From: an uncultured Alphaproteobacteria bacterium
GTDB lineage: Bacteria; Pseudomonadota; Alphaproteobacteria; HIMB59
Direction: 5' to 3'
Assembly: GCA_902610255.1 (NCBI GenBank)
Contig: CACLUX010000005.1
Coordinates: forward strand, 1 to 64,000
Length of the DNA: 64,000 nucleotides
Part shown: piece after piece, positions 36,107 through 45,274 of the stretch
How the letters are laid out: the number at the start of each line of letters is the position of its first letter
Numbering within the stretch: the first letter of the stretch is position 1
Position numbers and translations under genes: made by a program
Notes under the pieces: generated by a model
Told to the model about the DNA's origin: nothing
Databases searched by the model: none
Seen by the model: the letters and a program-made list of their open reading frames with translations, nothing else

Positions 36107-36735
36107 TCTTTTAATGATTTATCTTCAATAGTATAAGACTTATCAAAAAGAGGACGAAAAGAAATATCGTGACTAGCTATTATTGTTGATAAATTAAATT
36201 TTTTAGAACTACTTAATATTAAATCTATAACTAACTTAGCATTATCTTTATCCAAATAACTTGTTGGCTCATCAGCTATTAGAAGTTTAGGGTTGTTGAC
36301 CATAGATCTTGCCACACAAACCCTTTGTTTTTGGCCATTAGATAATTGATTAGGAAATTTAAATTTTAAATGATCCATATCAAAGTATGTCAAAATATTT
36401 TCTACTTTTGTTATATCGTTACTTTTAAGCTTGATGTTATCTAAAATGTTTAATTCAGATACTAAATAATGATCTTGAAAAATAATACCTATATCATCTT
36501 TAAGTAAGTCAAAATGATTTTTAACTAATTTTCCATCAAAGAAAATTTCTCCAGAGTCTAAATTATCTAATCCTGAAATTAAGTTTAATAAGGTTGATTT
36601 ACCGCAACCTGATGGACCAAATAAAAAGATATTTTGATTATGATTAACTGATAAATTTAAATTATCAATTACTTGATAATCACCGATCTTAGATAAATAT
36701 GATTTAGAAATATTTTTTAACTCTAATAAACTCAT
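36100..36735 (-). CDS. lolD: Lipoprotein-releasing system ATP-binding protein LolD
   Basis: ATPase of the ABC machine that extracts lipoproteins from the inner membrane. The 211 residues have Walker A GPSGCGKSTLL, Q-loop IIFQDHYLVSEL, the LSNGQKQRVCVARSM signature, Walker B LLIADEPTSYLD and the switch histidine in IIASHD. Adjacent lolC supports Lol function over other MacB-type exporters. It overlaps lolC by four bases. Confidence 0.92.
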   Translation of the reverse strand: MSLLELKNISKSYLSKIGDYQVIDNLNLSVNHNQNIFLFGPSGCGKSTLLNLISGLDNLDSGEIFFDGKLVKNHFDLLKDDIGIIFQDHYLVSELNILDNIKLKSNDITKVENILTYFDMDHLKFKFPNQLSNGQKQRVCVARSMVNNPKLLIADEPTSYLDKDNAKLVIDLILSSSKKFNLSTIIASHDISFRPLFDKSYTIEDKSLKEC

Positions 36736-37919
36736 CTTAATATAAGGTTTGGCTTAATTTTGAATATTCTCAATATTGGGATATAAGATGCTATTAAACT
36801 TGAAAGCAAGGAAATACTTACAATAAATACTATATCACTAAATTTAATGCTGTATGGCATTGATGCTAGATATCTTATTTCATTGTTCCAAAGTTCAAAA
36901 TTTAATAAATACGATAAAAAATTTTCAACAGAATCTATATTTATAGATAGAAGTAATCCTAAACAAGTCCCTATTACAATTGAGAAAAATGAAATGACGA
37001 ATGAATTTAAAAAAAATAGTAAACATATTTTTGATTGTTTAATTCCTAGAGCTTTTAGCAAAATAATATCTTTATACTTTTCTTTAATAAAAAAAATTTG
37101 ATTTGAAATAATTGTAAAGGATGAAATTACGATAATAAAAAAAAGTATTACAAACATTACATTTTTTTCAGTAGATAATGCTTGAGCTAAAGTTTGGTTT
37201 TGATCCTCCCATGTTGAGTAGTTTAGGCCATCTAAATCCCTATAATCAAAGTTTTGATTATTCAAATAAACATCTATAACTCTATTGCTTATGTTATTTT
37301 TAAACTGATCGATATTACTAAAAATAAAATATTTATCAAAGTCATATACTCCTGTATTAAATATTCCTTTAATGGTTAAATTTCTTGAATTTAAAACTGG
37401 ACCTAAAATCGTCATAGAACTTCCAGGAATATTAATTTGAATAGGCATCCCTACTTTTAAATTTAAAGACCTCGCTAATTCAACTCCAATGAAAACCCAA
37501 TTGTCGATATTTTTTTCTATTTCAAATATATTTTGATTAATTTTAGGTATTTTATAGATATCTGATTTATTAAGAGATTTCATTAATAAACCCTCTATGC
37601 CATTTTCATTACTTGTGATTACTCTACTTTGAATATTTTCAACAAAAGATATTGAAGGATTTTTTTCCTGTATTTTTTTGATTTTATCTTTGTTAGCATC
37701 ATATATAGTGATATCTCCATGCACACCACTTAATGACTCAACTAATTGCTCTCTAAAACCATTCATCACTGACATTACTGTAATTAAAATTGAAATACCT
37801 AGTATTAATGCTAGTGATGATAAAATTGTCGATACTGAGAATGCTTTATCTTTTTTAAAATTAAATATGTAGGAGAAAGATAGTTTATGGAGTGTATTGC
37901 TCAAATTCAAAATTCTCAA
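36732..37919 (-). CDS. lolC: Lipoprotein-releasing system permease LolC/E family
   Basis: Membrane subunit of the Lol exporter. The 395-residue protein has an N-terminal membrane helix with ILSSLALILGISILITVMSV then MNGFREQL, a large periplasmic domain (about 50-260), and three C-terminal helices (FVILFFIIVISSFTIISNQI and following). The MSVMNGFRE motif is typical of LolC/LolE. Only one permease gene is present beside lolD, so a homodimeric permease as in other alphaproteobacteria is likely. The start lies 35 bases inside proS. Confidence 0.92.
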   Translation of the reverse strand: MRILNLSNTLHKLSFSYIFNFKKDKAFSVSTILSSLALILGISILITVMSVMNGFREQLVESLSGVHGDITIYDANKDKIKKIQEKNPSISFVENIQSRVITSNENGIEGLLMKSLNKSDIYKIPKINQNIFEIEKNIDNWVFIGVELARSLNLKVGMPIQINIPGSSMTILGPVLNSRNLTIKGIFNTGVYDFDKYFIFSNIDQFKNNISNRVIDVYLNNQNFDYRDLDGLNYSTWEDQNQTLAQALSTEKNVMFVILFFIIVISSFTIISNQIFFIKEKYKDIILLKALGIKQSKICLLFFLNSFVISFFSIVIGTCLGLLLSINIDSVENFLSYLLNFELWNNEIRYLASMPYSIKFSDIVFIVSISLLSSLIASYIPILRIFKIKPNLILR

Positions 37920-39159
37920 TTTCTTGTTTACTTAAGAATATCTTATCACTGTTAGACCTACTAATAAGTTCAATTTGACCTTTTTCTTTAAAATTATTCC
38001 CGATAATCAATGTCCAAGGTATTCCAATTAATTCAGAGTCTTTAATTTTTCTTCCTATACTTAAATCTCTATCATCTAAACTAACATTATCATATTTAGT
38101 GATAAGCGAATTATAAATACTCTCCACATCTGATATATAATCAGAGTTTGGTTGCATTATGATGTTTATCTTAAATGGTGCAATATTAATAGGCCATTTG
38201 ATACCTTTATCATCGTGGAATGCCTCTATTATTGCTGCTGTTAATCTGGAAACTCCTATTCCATAGGATCCCATATATGGTGTTATTCTTTTTCCATCTT
38301 GATTTAATACAAAGCATTCTAAAGGCTTAGTATATTTTGTACCAAAATTAAATATGTGGCCTACTTCAATACCTCTTCCAATTATTACATCAGATTTTGA
38401 TTTATCAATCATTTCGTCAGATGCAGAATACATTGTTGTAATTTCTTCATAACTTTTTTCGTATAAATTGGAATCGACTAATTTAGAGTCATAAGCAAGT
38501 TCGCTTTCACCGGTATTAGCTAATATTTGAAACTCATGAGATAAATCTCCACCAATGGCTCCAGTCGCTGCTTTTACAGGAATCGGTTGTAATCCAAGAT
38601 CTAGAAAGGTTTTTAAATAACTTCTAAAAAATTTTTTATAAGTTTCAAAAGCAGCTTCTTCGGTTAAGTCAAAACTGTATGCATCTTTCATTAAGAATTC
38701 TCTACATCGCATTACGCCAAAACGAGGTCTAATTTCATCTCTAAATTTCCATTGAATATGGTAGAGATATTTTGGAAGACCTTTATAAGAATTTACATAA
38801 TCAGAAAATAAATCTGTAATTACCTCTTCATTAGTTGGGCCATATAATAAATCGTTATCATGTCTGTCAATAATTCTTAACATCTCTTTTCCATAGTCTG
38901 CATATCTACCACTTTTTTTCCATAATTCTGAAGATTGAATAGTAGACATTAACATTTCATTACAACCTATTTCGTCTTGATTATTTCGGATTATATTCTC
39001 AATATTTTTTAGGACTTTAAAACCTAATGGTAACCATGTGTATATACCAGAGGTGTGCTGCCTAATCATCGATGAACGCAACATTAATTGATGGGAAATA
39101 ATTTTAGCTTCTTTTGGTGACTCTTTTAATGAGTTAAATAAAAGATTTGAAAGTTTCAT
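37885..39159 (-). CDS. proS: Prolyl-tRNA synthetase, short alphaproteobacterial type
   Basis: Class II aminoacyl-tRNA synthetase. At 424 residues it lacks the editing insertion found in the long (about 570) bacterial ProS, as is usual in alphaproteobacteria. Visible motifs are RQHTSGIYTWLPLGFKVL (motif 1 area), RDEIRPRFGVMRCREFLMKD (motif 2), GRGIEVGHIFNFGTKY and GSYGIGVSRLTAAIIEA (motif 3), then a C-terminal anticodon domain with SLDDRDLSIGRKIKDSELIG. Start MKLSNLLFNSLKESPKEA agrees with the family. Confidence 0.95.
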   Translation of the reverse strand: MKLSNLLFNSLKESPKEAKIISHQLMLRSSMIRQHTSGIYTWLPLGFKVLKNIENIIRNNQDEIGCNEMLMSTIQSSELWKKSGRYADYGKEMLRIIDRHDNDLLYGPTNEEVITDLFSDYVNSYKGLPKYLYHIQWKFRDEIRPRFGVMRCREFLMKDAYSFDLTEEAAFETYKKFFRSYLKTFLDLGLQPIPVKAATGAIGGDLSHEFQILANTGESELAYDSKLVDSNLYEKSYEEITTMYSASDEMIDKSKSDVIIGRGIEVGHIFNFGTKYTKPLECFVLNQDGKRITPYMGSYGIGVSRLTAAIIEAFHDDKGIKWPINIAPFKINIIMQPNSDYISDVESIYNSLITKYDNVSLDDRDLSIGRKIKDSELIGIPWTLIIGNNFKEKGQIELISRSNSDKIFLSKQEIENFEFEQYTP

Positions 39160-39356
39160 TTAAAGTATTCGAATATGTTATTTTCATATTTTATTATAAA
39201 AAAAGATACGATCATTGATAGAGCAAATGAAACTAAAAATTTTATTCCTAAATAAGACTTTTTTGGCATACCCTCTTCAAAATCAGATCTTTTAATAGGT
39301 AATATTGTCATAAAAATAACCCACCAGATAATAAAAAGTAAAAATAAAAACTTCAT
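39156..39356 (-). CDS. DUF1467-like small membrane protein
   Basis: A 66-residue protein with two transmembrane helices (about 2-17 and 42-59) separated by a short hydrophilic loop. It begins with an IIWWVIFMTILPI stretch that resembles the start of DUF1467 proteins, which are found beside proS in many alphaproteobacteria. ATGA-type overlaps on both sides support translation. Function is unknown. Confidence 0.7.
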   Translation of the reverse strand: MKFLFLLFIIWWVIFMTILPIKRSDFEEGMPKKSYLGIKFLVSFALSMIVSFFIIKYENNIFEYFK

Positions 39357-41011
39357 ATCAAAGATATGTGTATTAACAATTCAGGCTTTAATGAAAAATT
39401 TCTATTATAAGTTTTTCTTGAAACCTCTTCTACTAACCCGCTTAGCGAATTTTCATCTATCTCCTCCTTAATGAACAATATTTTATTTAGTAAGATATCT
39501 TTAATTTCATCTTGGATTGCTTCTTTATTGTAGGAAAAAGGGAAGCCTTTATCAGATATTTGAAATTTAATAATATCAAATTGTTTGTTTAGGATTAAAT
39601 TAATACTTACTACACCATTATGAAGGATCTTTCCCCTTTCATTTATAAACTTATCTTCTTCAATAATTAGATTTTGAACAACAGGCAGTTTTTTTATAAC
39701 AAATTGTTCAATTAACTTATGATTTTTATTTACTAAATCCAATTGGCACAAATCTCCACTTAAAAGAAGATTAGTTTTTTCAATTTTTAAGCTTTTAGCT
39801 ATTTCTAAATGTTTTTTTAAATGAAGATATTCTCCATGCATGGGGATTAAAGACTTAGGTTGAATGAAGGAGTAAAATTCTTTTATTTCATTTTTTCCAG
39901 GATGTCCTGAAACATGAACAAATTCCTCTTCATCAGAGATAATATTTAAGCCTAAATAACTAAAAGAATTTTTTAAATATGAAATTGATTTTTCGTTACC
40001 AGGAATTTCTTTTGATGAAAAAATTATATTATCTTTTGTGCTTAATTTAATTTGATTATGTGTATTATTAGCAATCTTCCAAAGAGCAGAGTTTTTTTCA
40101 CCTTGGCTACCTGTGCAAATTAAAAGAACTTTATCTCTATTATAATCCTGGAATTTTTTTTCATTAAGTATTTCAAAATTTTCAATTAACTTTTCTTCTA
40201 TAGCAGTATTAATGGCTCTTTTTATACTTCTTCCTACAACAAATATTTTTTTATCATGCTTGATCGCATTTGAAATAATGGTTTTGAGTCTCGCAATATT
40301 TGAGGAAAAACAAGTAACTATAATTCTACCTTCAAGTTTATTAAATAAATTATCGAATGATGGATCTAACTCAGACTCTGAGCGTGATATCTCGTTTACA
40401 CCGGCGTTTGTTGAGTCACCTATAAGTAAGTCAATATTTTCATCTTTCAATAACTGGTAATTTTTGTAATTAAAAGGTGAGCCAGTAACTGGATTTTTAT
40501 CTATTTTCCAATCACCTGTATGATAAATATTTCCCTCCAATGTTTTAAAAAATATACCTGTGGGATCGGGTATAGAGTGAGTTGTTGGAATTAATTGAAA
40601 TGAAAAGTTCTCAAACTCTACTTCTTGGAAGTCCTCAACTATTACAAATTTTTTCTCAAAGTCTTTTTTTTTATTGAACTTATGTTTTATATAGGAAAAA
40701 GTAAATTGATTGCAATAGATTGGAAAATCAATCTTATCAAAGTAATATTCCAGTCCTCCAACATGATCTTCATGCGCGTGCGTTAGTATCATCGCTTTAG
40801 GTTTAATGGATGTATTCAAAAAAATATATGGATCAGGAATGGTTATATCTACACCGGGGAGACTTTCATCAGCAAATGAAATACCGCCATCAACTATTAT
40901 TTGTTCTCCTTTAAAGGAGTATAAATAGTTATTGCCCCCTATTTCACCTATTCCTCCAATGGGCAAAAAATAATTGTTATTTTTATTATTTAATAATTCT
41001 AAGTTTTTCAT
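39353..41011 (-). CDS. rnj: Ribonuclease J family metallo-beta-lactamase RNase
   Basis: Exo- and endoribonuclease used in RNA maturation and decay. The 552-residue protein has GGIGEIGGNNYL, the metal-binding LTHAHEDHVGGLEYY, TTHSIPDP, YHTGDWKID, GDSTNA, the beta-CASP domain with VTCFSSNIARL and CTGSQGE, and FVHVSGHPGKNEIKEFYSFI plus PMHGEYLHL. In alphaproteobacteria this gene follows the nuo operon, as here. It overlaps coaX by 26 bases. Confidence 0.94.
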   Translation of the reverse strand: MKNLELLNNKNNNYFLPIGGIGEIGGNNYLYSFKGEQIIVDGGISFADESLPGVDITIPDPYIFLNTSIKPKAMILTHAHEDHVGGLEYYFDKIDFPIYCNQFTFSYIKHKFNKKKDFEKKFVIVEDFQEVEFENFSFQLIPTTHSIPDPTGIFFKTLEGNIYHTGDWKIDKNPVTGSPFNYKNYQLLKDENIDLLIGDSTNAGVNEISRSESELDPSFDNLFNKLEGRIIVTCFSSNIARLKTIISNAIKHDKKIFVVGRSIKRAINTAIEEKLIENFEILNEKKFQDYNRDKVLLICTGSQGEKNSALWKIANNTHNQIKLSTKDNIIFSSKEIPGNEKSISYLKNSFSYLGLNIISDEEEFVHVSGHPGKNEIKEFYSFIQPKSLIPMHGEYLHLKKHLEIAKSLKIEKTNLLLSGDLCQLDLVNKNHKLIEQFVIKKLPVVQNLIIEEDKFINERGKILHNGVVSINLILNKQFDIIKFQISDKGFPFSYNKEAIQDEIKDILLNKILFIKEEIDENSLSGLVEEVSRKTYNRNFSLKPELLIHISLI

Positions 41012-41744
41012 TTAAAAAGATATGATAAAAAAAAATGCCTAAAAGAGTTAAATCTTCTCTATAAATAAAATTAGTTTTTTTATAGTCGATAGAGTTAGCA
41101 TATCCACCAGTAAAAATCACTTTAAAATTTCTTTTATAGGTAGTTATAATTAATTTTATATAAGACTCTATCATTATTTTGTAACCCACATTGAATCCAG
41201 ACATTAGAGCTTGATTAGTATTTTTACCTATGATGTTAGGTTTATTAGAAAATTTCATGTTCTTTATACCAGAAGCTAAAGAAATTAGATTTTCATAAGA
41301 GGTGGTGAGACCGGGTAAAATTACACCTCCGTAATATTTTTTATTTATAATGATATCTAATGTAGTGGCAGTACCCAAATCAACTATGATAAAGAATTTA
41401 GATTTTGGATAAATATTAATTGCGGATAAAACATTAATAATCCTATCATTACCTAGTTGGCGTAAATTAACTGTTTTATGAACTAAAAAAGATAATTTTT
41501 TTTTATTAATAAAAAATAAACGATTTCGATATGGCTTTAAATTTTTAATTATAACTTTGTCTACTTCTGAGACAACAGAACATATATAAATTTTATTATG
41601 AGTTTTAAGTTTATTCTTAAAAAAAAGAGTGACTGATTTCAAATCTTTTTTTGAGTATCTAATTTGAGAGATTTTTTTTAAATTCTTATCAACAAATGAT
41701 GAAAATTTTATAGATGTATTTCCAATATCAACTAATAAATTCAA
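40986..41744 (-). CDS. coaX: Type III pantothenate kinase
   Basis: First step of coenzyme A synthesis from pantothenate. The 252 residues show the ASKHA fold: LLVDIGNTSIKFS at the N-terminus, LRQLGNDRIINVLSA, IVDLGTATTLDII and KYYGGVILPGLTTSYENL, then VIFTGGYA. Length agrees with CoaX. It lies between birA and rnj in a conserved alphaproteobacterial arrangement and overlaps birA by four bases. Confidence 0.93.
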   Translation of the reverse strand: MNLLVDIGNTSIKFSSFVDKNLKKISQIRYSKKDLKSVTLFFKNKLKTHNKIYICSVVSEVDKVIIKNLKPYRNRLFFINKKKLSFLVHKTVNLRQLGNDRIINVLSAINIYPKSKFFIIVDLGTATTLDIIINKKYYGGVILPGLTTSYENLISLASGIKNMKFSNKPNIIGKNTNQALMSGFNVGYKIMIESYIKLIITTYKRNFKVIFTGGYANSIDYKKTNFIYREDLTLLGIFFYHIFLNEKLRIIK

Positions 41745-42427
41745 ACTAGTTCTCCAAAGAAAATATTTTTAGTTGCGTCATCTATTTTTATCTTCAAAGA
41801 TAAATCTTCATTTACTAATAATATTTCAATTATATTTTTTCCAAAAATTGGATGATTTAATTTAAAACCCCTGAACATATATTTATTAAGATATCTCACT
41901 AATTTCTTATTAGATATTTTTTTTGTTAAATTATGTTCAATAAAATCAATAATATTATTTGATAAATCGAGAATATTTGATTTTTCATTGATAATGCTAA
42001 ATAGTGAAACTGAGTCGACTATTGGAGAATTGTTTATATTTATTCCTATACCCGTTTTTAGATATGATATTTTACCTAAGATAGTGGATTTGACAACAAC
42101 ACCAACTATTTTTTTATTTTTAAAAAACAAATCATTTGGCCATTTGTAGTCTAAGTTAATATTAAAATTAATTTTAAAAAATTTGTGGATGATGTAACAC
42201 ATATAAAAGTTATTTCTTAAAGCATATGAAGCTTTTAATTTTTGATTAATTGTTAAATAAATATTACCTATAGGGCTTAACCATTTTTTTTTACCCCTTC
42301 CAGTGCCTTTAATCTGTCTAAAAGATTGGATATATAAGTTATTATTTTTTAAAATTTTTTTATAATTATTAAATCCGATAATTTCATCTTGTGTAGAATT
42401 AATTGAGTCAAAGATAACTTTATACAA
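41741..42427 (-). CDS. birA: Biotin--[acetyl-CoA carboxylase] ligase
   Basis: Attaches biotin to the acetyl-CoA carboxylase carrier protein. The 228-residue protein is the short monofunctional form without a DNA-binding domain. Visible motifs are FDSINSTQDEI, the ATP-binding GTGRGKKKWLSPIGNIYLT, DYKWPNDLFFKNKKIVGVVV and GIGININNSP. It follows nuoN after three bases, the usual location in alphaproteobacteria. Confidence 0.92.
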   Translation of the reverse strand: MYKVIFDSINSTQDEIIGFNNYKKILKNNNLYIQSFRQIKGTGRGKKKWLSPIGNIYLTINQKLKASYALRNNFYMCYIIHKFFKINFNINLDYKWPNDLFFKNKKIVGVVVKSTILGKISYLKTGIGININNSPIVDSVSLFSIINEKSNILDLSNNIIDFIEHNLTKKISNKKLVRYLNKYMFRGFKLNHPIFGKNIIEILLVNEDLSLKIKIDDATKNIFFGELV

Positions 42428-42430
42428 TTT

Positions 42431-43819
42431 TTATTTGAAAAGATTATCTACTAAATTAATTAAAGGGTCTGGAAAGATGAAAAATAAAGTTATAATTAAT
42501 CCAGATGTTATAAATATAACTTTGCCTATTTTGTTATTATCATCTAGTAACTCTATTTCTAATTTATTGAAAAACATATTCTTAATAATTGTTAAGTAAT
42601 AAAATGCAGCAATTACCGAACTTAAAACAGCAATAATTGATAAAAAAATAAATCCATCGTTTATAGAGGCTGAAAGAATGAAGAACTTTGCGAAGAACCC
42701 TGCAAAAGGGGGTATTCCTGCGAGAGAAAAGAAAAACACCAACATGCTTATGGATTTTGAATTTGAGGTAAATCTTAAACCATTAAGTTGGGATATTTTT
42801 GTAAATTCCCCATCTACAGTTCTCAAGTTCAGTAAAACAGCAAAAATACCAAATGTAGTAATTAGATAAATAATCAAGTAAAAAAATAATGTACCCTCTG
42901 ACATAAATTGATAACTCATTATTCCGAGAAGCATAAAACCAATATGGTTAATAGAGCTGAAGGCTAGAAGTCTTTTTATAACTTTTTGTGTAATGGCTCC
43001 ATAAACTCCTACTAATAATGAAATAGCACATACCATTTGAAAAATGTAATTTAGAGATTTGATATCTGAAATGTTAAGTTCCTGATAAACTCTGAATAAA
43101 AATATTAATGATGCAAATTTAGGTAAAGTTGCAAAAAAGAGTGTAGATATAGTTGGAGATCCTTCGTACACATCAGGTGTCCAAATATGAAATGGAGCAG
43201 CGGAAACTTTAAAAAATAAAGAAATGAGAACTAATGATAATCCTATTTCGCTTATTGCAGTAAAATTTTCTAGGTTTTGTATAGTAAAAGATCCAGTATC
43301 GTAATAAATCATTGAAATACCAAATAGAAGAAATCCTGATGATAAAGCACCAAGAGAAAAATATTTTATACCTGCTTCATTTGAAAATAAATTTTTAGTA
43401 TTGAAAGCAGCCATCAAGTACAAGGATAAAGATTGTAGCTCTAAACCAATAAAAGCTGTTAAAAAATTATTACTAGAAATAAGAACAAATGAGCCAAGAA
43501 TAGCAAAAAGTATAAATAACACATATTCGTATCTATATAAATTTTCATTCTTCAAGGGTCTCTTTAGCAGTAAAATGAATATGATTGAGCCAATAGATAA
43601 AATAATCTTAGATAAAACAAATAAATTAATCGTATTAAGTGACAATTGTGTGGAGCTATAAAAATCTTTTCCATAATTAAAAAGCAAAATACTCAAAAAA
43701 ATGAAACCTAAAGTATTTAAAGATATAGCCCTGTCCTTATTCAATAATCCAAAAAATAAAGTTATTAGAATCAATGATAAGATAAAAATTTCTGGTATGA
43801 ATTGATATAAATTGACCAT
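42431..43819 (-). CDS. nuoN: NADH-quinone oxidoreductase subunit N
   Basis: One of the three antiporter-like proton-pumping subunits of complex I. The 462-residue protein is almost wholly membrane helices, with GLELQSLSLYLMAAF, KYFSLGALSSGFLLFG, KVSAAPFHIWTPDVYEGSP, KRLLAFSSINHIGFMLLG and FFSLAGIPPFAGFFAKF, which include the lysines and prolines of the proton channel. It is the last nuo gene and overlaps nuoM by one base. Confidence 0.96.
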   Translation of the reverse strand: MVNLYQFIPEIFILSLILITLFFGLLNKDRAISLNTLGFIFLSILLFNYGKDFYSSTQLSLNTINLFVLSKIILSIGSIIFILLLKRPLKNENLYRYEYVLFILFAILGSFVLISSNNFLTAFIGLELQSLSLYLMAAFNTKNLFSNEAGIKYFSLGALSSGFLLFGISMIYYDTGSFTIQNLENFTAISEIGLSLVLISLFFKVSAAPFHIWTPDVYEGSPTISTLFFATLPKFASLIFLFRVYQELNISDIKSLNYIFQMVCAISLLVGVYGAITQKVIKRLLAFSSINHIGFMLLGIMSYQFMSEGTLFFYLIIYLITTFGIFAVLLNLRTVDGEFTKISQLNGLRFTSNSKSISMLVFFFSLAGIPPFAGFFAKFFILSASINDGFIFLSIIAVLSSVIAAFYYLTIIKNMFFNKLEIELLDDNNKIGKVIFITSGLIITLFFIFPDPLINLVDNLFK

Positions 43820-45273
43820 TATATAATGCTTAAGGAAATACTCTTATTTATCATTTCAAATAAAAATTTTGGATAAATTCCTAAAAGAATTGTGAGAAAT
43901 GCTAAACAGGAGAAGTAGAAAATTTCAATATTTGTTAAATCAGTTAGTTGCTTAATATCTGATTTTAAATCTCCGAAATTAATATTTTTATACAATAAGA
44001 GCATGTATGAAGCTCCTAAGATTACTCCAATAGCAGTAAAAAAGGTGAGATAAACACTTACACTTATAGTTGACATTATAACTAAGAACTCACCAACGAA
44101 ACCACTAGTTCCAGGAAGACCCACAGATGAGAGCATAAAAACCATAAAAAAGAATGAATATTTAGGCATTACATTTGTTACACCACTATAATCAGATATC
44201 AATCTGGTGTGATGTCTTTCGTAGACAACGCCAACTATTAAAAATAATGCTGCAGAAACAATTCCATGACTTATCATCTGAAAATACGCACCATTAATTC
44301 CATCTTGAGTTAAAGTGAAAATGCCAATGGTGACAAATCCCATATGAGCAACAGAGGAATAGGCAATCATTTTTTTCATATCTAGTTGTCTTAGAGCTAC
44401 GATTGAAGTGTAAACAATAGCTACACAACTTAGTGCAAAAACCATTGGTTGAAAATAAATTGAGGCAAACTCAAAAAAAGGTAAAGATAGTCTTATAAAA
44501 CCGTATGCACCTAATTTAAGAAGTACACCAGCCAAAATTACTGATCCACTCGTGGGCGCTTGAACGTGTGCATCAGGTAACCATGTATGAAAAGGAAACA
44601 TCGGTACTTTTACTGCAAAAGATGCAAAAAAACATAAAAAGAGAACTAACTCAATTTGCTGATCAAATGTAAAGTCCGAAATTAACTCAATATTGCCTGA
44701 TTTCACTTTAGAAATAATATAAATAATCGCAAGTAACATTAAAACAGATCCTGCTAGTGTGTAGAGAAAGAATTTGAAGGTAGCATAAAGTCTGTTTTCT
44801 CCTCCCCAAATTCCAATTATCAAAAACATCGGGATTAAAACAGCTTCAAAGAAAACGTAAAAAATTACAAGATCGATACTAACAAATACTCCTATAATAA
44901 AACTCTCAAGCAATAAAAAATAAATAACAAATTCTTTGGCTCTATTTTGAATAGAGTTTATAGAACACAATAAACAAATAGGGACTAAGAATGTAGTTAG
45001 TAATATAAGAGGTATTGAAATACCATCAACTCCGACATAGTAATTTATATCGAACTTATCAAACCAAGTATGAAACTCTATGAATTGATAACCATTTTGT
45101 GATTTATCATAAAAAAATGGTAATAATAAACTAAGAAGAAATTCACCTGTTGTTATCCATAAACCTGATAGAAAAACAGTTTTATTTTTAAGTTGCGTGC
45201 TACTTGAAAGTGAGAGTGTTAATGCTCCTATGATAGGTGTTAAAATTAATAGTGATAATATTGGGAAACTCAT
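43819..45273 (-). CDS. nuoM: NADH-quinone oxidoreductase subunit M
   Basis: Antiporter-like membrane subunit of complex I, 484 residues, about 14 helices. Characteristic stretches are FFEAVLIPMFLIIGIWGG (channel Glu), FASFAVKVPMFPFHTWLPDA, HVQAPTSGSVILAGVLLKLG, KKMIAYSSVAHMGFVTIG and SSVGLPGTSGFVGEFLV. The gap to nuoL is one base. Confidence 0.97.
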   Translation of the reverse strand: MSFPILSLLILTPIIGALTLSLSSSTQLKNKTVFLSGLWITTGEFLLSLLLPFFYDKSQNGYQFIEFHTWFDKFDINYYVGVDGISIPLILLTTFLVPICLLCSINSIQNRAKEFVIYFLLLESFIIGVFVSIDLVIFYVFFEAVLIPMFLIIGIWGGENRLYATFKFFLYTLAGSVLMLLAIIYIISKVKSGNIELISDFTFDQQIELVLFLCFFASFAVKVPMFPFHTWLPDAHVQAPTSGSVILAGVLLKLGAYGFIRLSLPFFEFASIYFQPMVFALSCVAIVYTSIVALRQLDMKKMIAYSSVAHMGFVTIGIFTLTQDGINGAYFQMISHGIVSAALFLIVGVVYERHHTRLISDYSGVTNVMPKYSFFFMVFMLSSVGLPGTSGFVGEFLVIMSTISVSVYLTFFTAIGVILGASYMLLLYKNINFGDLKSDIKQLTDLTNIEIFYFSCLAFLTILLGIYPKFLFEMINKSISLSII

Positions 45274-45274
45274 C